Shown here: positions 5,675 to 7,543 of the stretch, in pieces | Numbering within the stretch: the first letter of the stretch is position 1 | Layout of the letters: each line of letters starts with the position of its first letter | Source of the DNA: Clostridiales bacterium UBA1775 | GTDB taxonomy: Bacteria; Bacillota; Clostridia; Monoglobales; Firm-18 | Direction: 5' to 3' | Length of the DNA: 7,543 nt | Assembly (NCBI GenBank): GCA_002314595.1 | Contig: DCGP01000006.1 | Coordinates: 1 to 7,543, forward strand | The notes under the pieces: model-generated | Told to the model about the DNA's origin: nothing | The model's database searches: none | What the model saw: the letters and a program-made list of their open reading frames with translations, nothing else | Program-made: the position numbers and the translations under genes

Positions 5675-5947
5675 ATGAGTCGTTCATTAAAGAAAGCACC
5701 TTATGTAAGCGAAAAGCTTCTTAAGAGAGTAAACGAATTAAACGAATCAGGGGAAAAGAAAGTTCTTCAAACCTGGTCGCGTCCTTCAACAATATATCCT
5801 GAAATGGTAGGCCATACAATCGCGGTTCACGACGGCAGAAAGCATGTGCCGGTATATGTTACAGAGGATATGGTAGGACACAAGTTAGGTGAATTTGCAC
5901 CAACAAGAACTTTTAAAGGTCATGCAGGCGCTAAAACATCTAAATAA
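5675..5947 (+). CDS. rpsS: 30S ribosomal protein S19 (uS19)
   Basis: 90 residues, typical. S19 lies in the 30S head beside S13 and contacts the A-site finger and P-site region. It starts with the family MSRSLKKAPYV and carries the signature from DGRKHVPVYV (53-62) through GHKLGEFAPTRTF (68-80), then the basic tail KGHAGAKTSK. AAAGGAGG (5660-5667) lies 7 nt before the ATG. A 58-nt spacer with two alternative weak hairpins follows. Confidence 0.98.
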   Translation: MSRSLKKAPYVSEKLLKRVNELNESGEKKVLQTWSRPSTIYPEMVGHTIAVHDGRKHVPVYVTEDMVGHKLGEFAPTRTFKGHAGAKTSK

Positions 5948-5955
5948 TTACTAAT

Positions 5956-5990
5956 TTTGAAAGTTTTATTCAAACAGTTAAGTCTGTTGA
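5956..5990 (+). other. Two mutually exclusive hairpins before the rplV Shine-Dalgarno
   Basis: TTTGAA/TTCAAA (5956-5961/5969-5974) is a 6-bp stem. TC-a-AACAG/CTGTT-GA (5970-5977/5984-5990) is a 7-bp stem with one bulge. They share 5970-5974, so only one can form. The second ends on the first base of the rplV Shine-Dalgarno (AAAGGAGGC, 5990-5998). The stems are weak and AT-rich and may be chance. Confidence 0.3.
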
Positions 5991-6005
5991 AAGGAGGCAA
6001 TATTT

Positions 6006-6608
6006 ATGCAAAACTACGCAAAAGCGGAAGTTAAATACGTAAGAATTTCACCACGTAAAGTGAAAATCGTTATAGATTTAATTCGCGGTAAATCAGTTGG
6101 CGAAGCTTTGGCAATCTTAAAGCTTACACCAAAAGCTGCTAGCGAAGTTGTAGAAAAACTACTTTTGTCAGCAATGGCAAATGCAGAAAACAACCATGGT
6201 ATGGATGTTGAAAAGTTGTATGTTGCTGAAATATATTCAAATGCAGGCCCAATGCTTAAACGCATTAGAGCAAGAGCACAAGGCAGAGCATTCAGAATCT
6301 TAAAGCGTACAAGTCATACAACAATCGTTTTAAAAGAACGTGAAGCTTTGGAGGTTGCTCCTAAGGCAGCTGCTCCTGTTGAGGAAGCAAAGGTTGAGGA
6401 AAAGAAACCGGCTGAAAAGAAGACAACAGCTAAAAAACCGGCTGCTAAAAAGGCAACAGCAAAGAAAGAAACTGCTGAAAAGAAACCGGCTGCTAAAAAG
6501 ACAACAACAAAGAAAGAAACTGCTGAAAAGAAGCCGGCTGCAAAAAAGACAACAACTAAGAAAACTACTACTAAAAAAGCAGAAGCAGCTAAAACTGAAG
6601 AAGCATAA
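6006..6608 (+). CDS. rplV: 50S ribosomal protein L22 (uL22) with long Lys/Ala-rich C-terminal tail
   Basis: 200 residues where about 110-120 is usual. Residues 1 to about 113 are an ordinary L22: AKAEVKYVRISPRKVK at the N-terminus, the beta-hairpin that lines the exit tunnel (NAGPMLKRIRARAQGRAFRI, 79-98), and RTSHTTIVLKE closing the core. Residues 114-200 are a low-complexity tail of Lys, Ala, Thr, Glu and Pro, with ETAEKKPAAKKTTTKK repeated almost exactly. The tail resembles histone-H1-like disordered basic domains and would emerge on the ribosome surface. It is in frame, uses the same codons as the core and ends at a normal stop, so a frameshift is unlikely. AAAGGAGGC lies 7 nt before the ATG. 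rpsC starts 16 nt after the stop. The tail's function is unknown. Confidence 0.96.
   Translation: MQNYAKAEVKYVRISPRKVKIVIDLIRGKSVGEALAILKLTPKAASEVVEKLLLSAMANAENNHGMDVEKLYVAEIYSNAGPMLKRIRARAQGRAFRILKRTSHTTIVLKEREALEVAPKAAAPVEEAKVEEKKPAEKKTTAKKPAAKKATAKKETAEKKPAAKKTTTKKETAEKKPAAKKTTTKKTTTKKAEAAKTEEA
6461..6556 (+). repeat. 48-bp tandem repeat coding for the L22 tail
   Basis: Two adjacent copies, 6461-6508 and 6509-6556, differ at only two positions (AAA/AAG and GCT/GCA), both silent. Each encodes 16 residues. A diverged relative precedes them at about 6413-6460 and a shortened Lys-Thr remnant follows to about 6580. The exact 48-bp period keeps the frame on copy-number change. Confidence 0.9.
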
Positions 6609-6624
6609 GGTAAGGAGGTAGAAT

Positions 6625-7314
6625 ATGGGACAGAAAGTACATCCACACGGTCTTAGAGTCGGTATCATTAAGGACTGGGATTCACGTTGGTTCGTAAATG
6701 ACAGCGAATTTGGCGACAGTATTGTGGAAGATAATAAAATTAGAAAATTTGTTAAAAAAGCTTTATTCCAAGCTGGCGTAGCTAAGATTGAAATCGAGAA
6801 GAAAGCTAACAAAGTTACAGTATTTGTTCACGCTGCAAAGCCGGGTATTATCATCGGTAAAGGCGGTGCAGGTATTGAAAAGCTTAAAGCTGATATCTCA
6901 AAGCTTATTAACAAAGATGTTTTCGTTAACATCGTAGAAGTTAAACAAGCGGATACAAACGCTCAATTAGTTGCGGAAAACATTGCCGCACAACTTGAAA
7001 GACGTATCCCTTACAGAAAAGCTATGAAAGGTGCTATGGGCAGAACAATGAAGCTTGGTGCAAGAGGTATCAAGGCTATGTGTTCCGGTAGATTGGGCGG
7101 TGCTGAAATTGCTCGTTCAGAAACATATCACGAAGGAACTATCCCACTTCAAACAATCAGAGCTGACATCGATTATGGATTTGCAGAAGCAGATACAACA
7201 TACGGTAAAATCGGCGTAAAAGTTTGGATTTATAAAGGTGAAGTTCTTCCTGAAACTAAGAAAGCACCAAAGGCGGAAGGAGGCAAATCACATGCTATCT
7301 CCAAAAAGAGTTAA
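6625..7314 (+). CDS. rpsC: 30S ribosomal protein S3 (uS3)
   Basis: 229 residues, within the family range. S3 forms the mRNA entry channel with S4 and S5. It starts with the invariant MGQKVHPHGLRVGI. The KH type-2 domain includes the GxxG loop GKGG (78-81) in KPGIIIGKGGAGIEKL. The C-terminal domain carries GRLGGAEIARSETYHEGTIP (155-174) followed by LQTIRADIDYG. Arg131, Lys132 and Lys135 (YRKAMK) match the basic patch tied to ribosomal mRNA helicase activity in E. coli, where 132 is Arg. TAAGGAGGT (6611-6619) lies 5 nt before the ATG. The last 23 nt overlap rplP, so the end EGGKSHAISKKS is partly dictated by the rplP Shine-Dalgarno and start. Confidence 0.98.
   Translation: MGQKVHPHGLRVGIIKDWDSRWFVNDSEFGDSIVEDNKIRKFVKKALFQAGVAKIEIEKKANKVTVFVHAAKPGIIIGKGGAGIEKLKADISKLINKDVFVNIVEVKQADTNAQLVAENIAAQLERRIPYRKAMKGAMGRTMKLGARGIKAMCSGRLGGAEIARSETYHEGTIPLQTIRADIDYGFAEADTTYGKIGVKVWIYKGEVLPETKKAPKAEGGKSHAISKKS
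7277..7283 (+). promoter_or_regulatory. rplP Shine-Dalgarno within rpsC
   Basis: AAGGAGG lies 8 nt before the rplP ATG at 7292 and is read in the rpsC frame as part of Glu-Gly-Gly. It supports translation of rplP from a start inside rpsC and argues for coupling. Confidence 0.88.
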
Positions 7315-7543
7315 ATATCGTAGAGTAATGAGAGGCAGAATGACAGGTAAGGCTCTTCGTGGTAACAAGGTAACATACGGTGATTTTGGTATTCAATCTT
7401 TGGAACCATGTTGGATTACAGCTAACCAAATCGAAGCAGCCCGTGTTGCTATGACACGTTATATCAAAAGAGGCGGTAAGGTTTGGATTAAAATATTCCC
7501 TGACAAGCCGGTAACAGAAAAGCCAGCTGAAACTCGTATGGGT
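7292..7543 (+). CDS. rplP: 50S ribosomal protein L16 (uL16), 3'-partial
   Basis: The first 84 codons are present and the frame is open to the right edge. The translation begins MLSPKRVKYRRVMRGRMTG and continues GNKVTYGDFGIQSLEP and CWITANQIEAARVAMTRYIK, then GGKVWIKIFPDKPVTEKPAE, all typical of L16. The family usually has about 137-145 residues, so roughly 55-60 are missing. L16 binds late in 50S assembly near the A-site tRNA elbow and helps finish the peptidyl-transferase region. Ser3 replaces the Met or Val often found in the MLxPKR start. It begins 23 nt before the rpsC stop. Confidence 0.97.
   Translation, partial: MLSPKRVKYRRVMRGRMTGKALRGNKVTYGDFGIQSLEPCWITANQIEAARVAMTRYIKRGGKVWIKIFPDKPVTEKPAETRMG

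Noticed and set aside
6314..6812. Long minus-strand and alternate plus-strand frames over the L22 tail (Phe/Ser/Cys-rich or Lys/Arg/Leu-rich)
   Set aside because: They are low-complexity shadows of the AAG/GCT-rich tandem repeat and cross into rpsC without a start signal.

Overview
The window comes from an AT-rich, low-GC Gram-positive genome, most likely class Clostridia. Three things support this: the canonical r-protein order rpsJ-rplC-rplD-rplW-rplB-rpsS-rplV-rpsC-rplP; very strong AGGAGG-type ribosome binding sites before almost every gene; and an upstream surface protein with three S-layer homology (SLH) domains. Both ends are cut: the SLH gene lacks its 5' end and rplP lacks its 3' end. 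I cannot name a genus.

Region 1 (1-2142) holds the C-terminal 689 residues of a secreted SLH protein. Its reading frame is open to the left edge, so the first internal ATG (210) is not the true start. It carries 77-residue InlB/Listeria-Bacteroides-type beta repeats, a beta-rich middle, an acidic Thr/Glu/Asp linker and three SLH domains, and it ends at a strong intrinsic terminator (2111-2142).

Region 2 (2143-2799) has no gene I can support. The first part is very AT-rich and contains several inverted repeats. A clear sigma-A type promoter lies at 2501-2529. It is followed by a leader of about 260 nt that is GC-richer than its surroundings and full of possible pairings. These include a helix that begins at the predicted transcript 5' end, a nested hairpin, a terminator-like hairpin with a T-run at 2709-2743, and several competing partners. 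This is the most interesting non-coding part of the window and looks like a cis-regulatory leader of the S10 operon.

Region 3 (2800-7543) is the first nine genes of the S10 operon, all on the + strand, tightly spaced or overlapping (rplD/rplW by 1 nt, rpsC/rplP by 23 nt). The products are parts of both ribosomal subunits: S10, S19 and S3 for the small, and L3, L4, L23, L2, L22 and L16 for the large. Most are of ordinary length. The exception is L22, which has an 87-residue Lys/Ala/Thr/Glu-rich tail encoded in part by a 48-bp tandem repeat. The best rplB start is a GTG at 4808, not the GTG at 4799 inside the Shine-Dalgarno. No mobile element, CRISPR array, tRNA or rRNA was seen.
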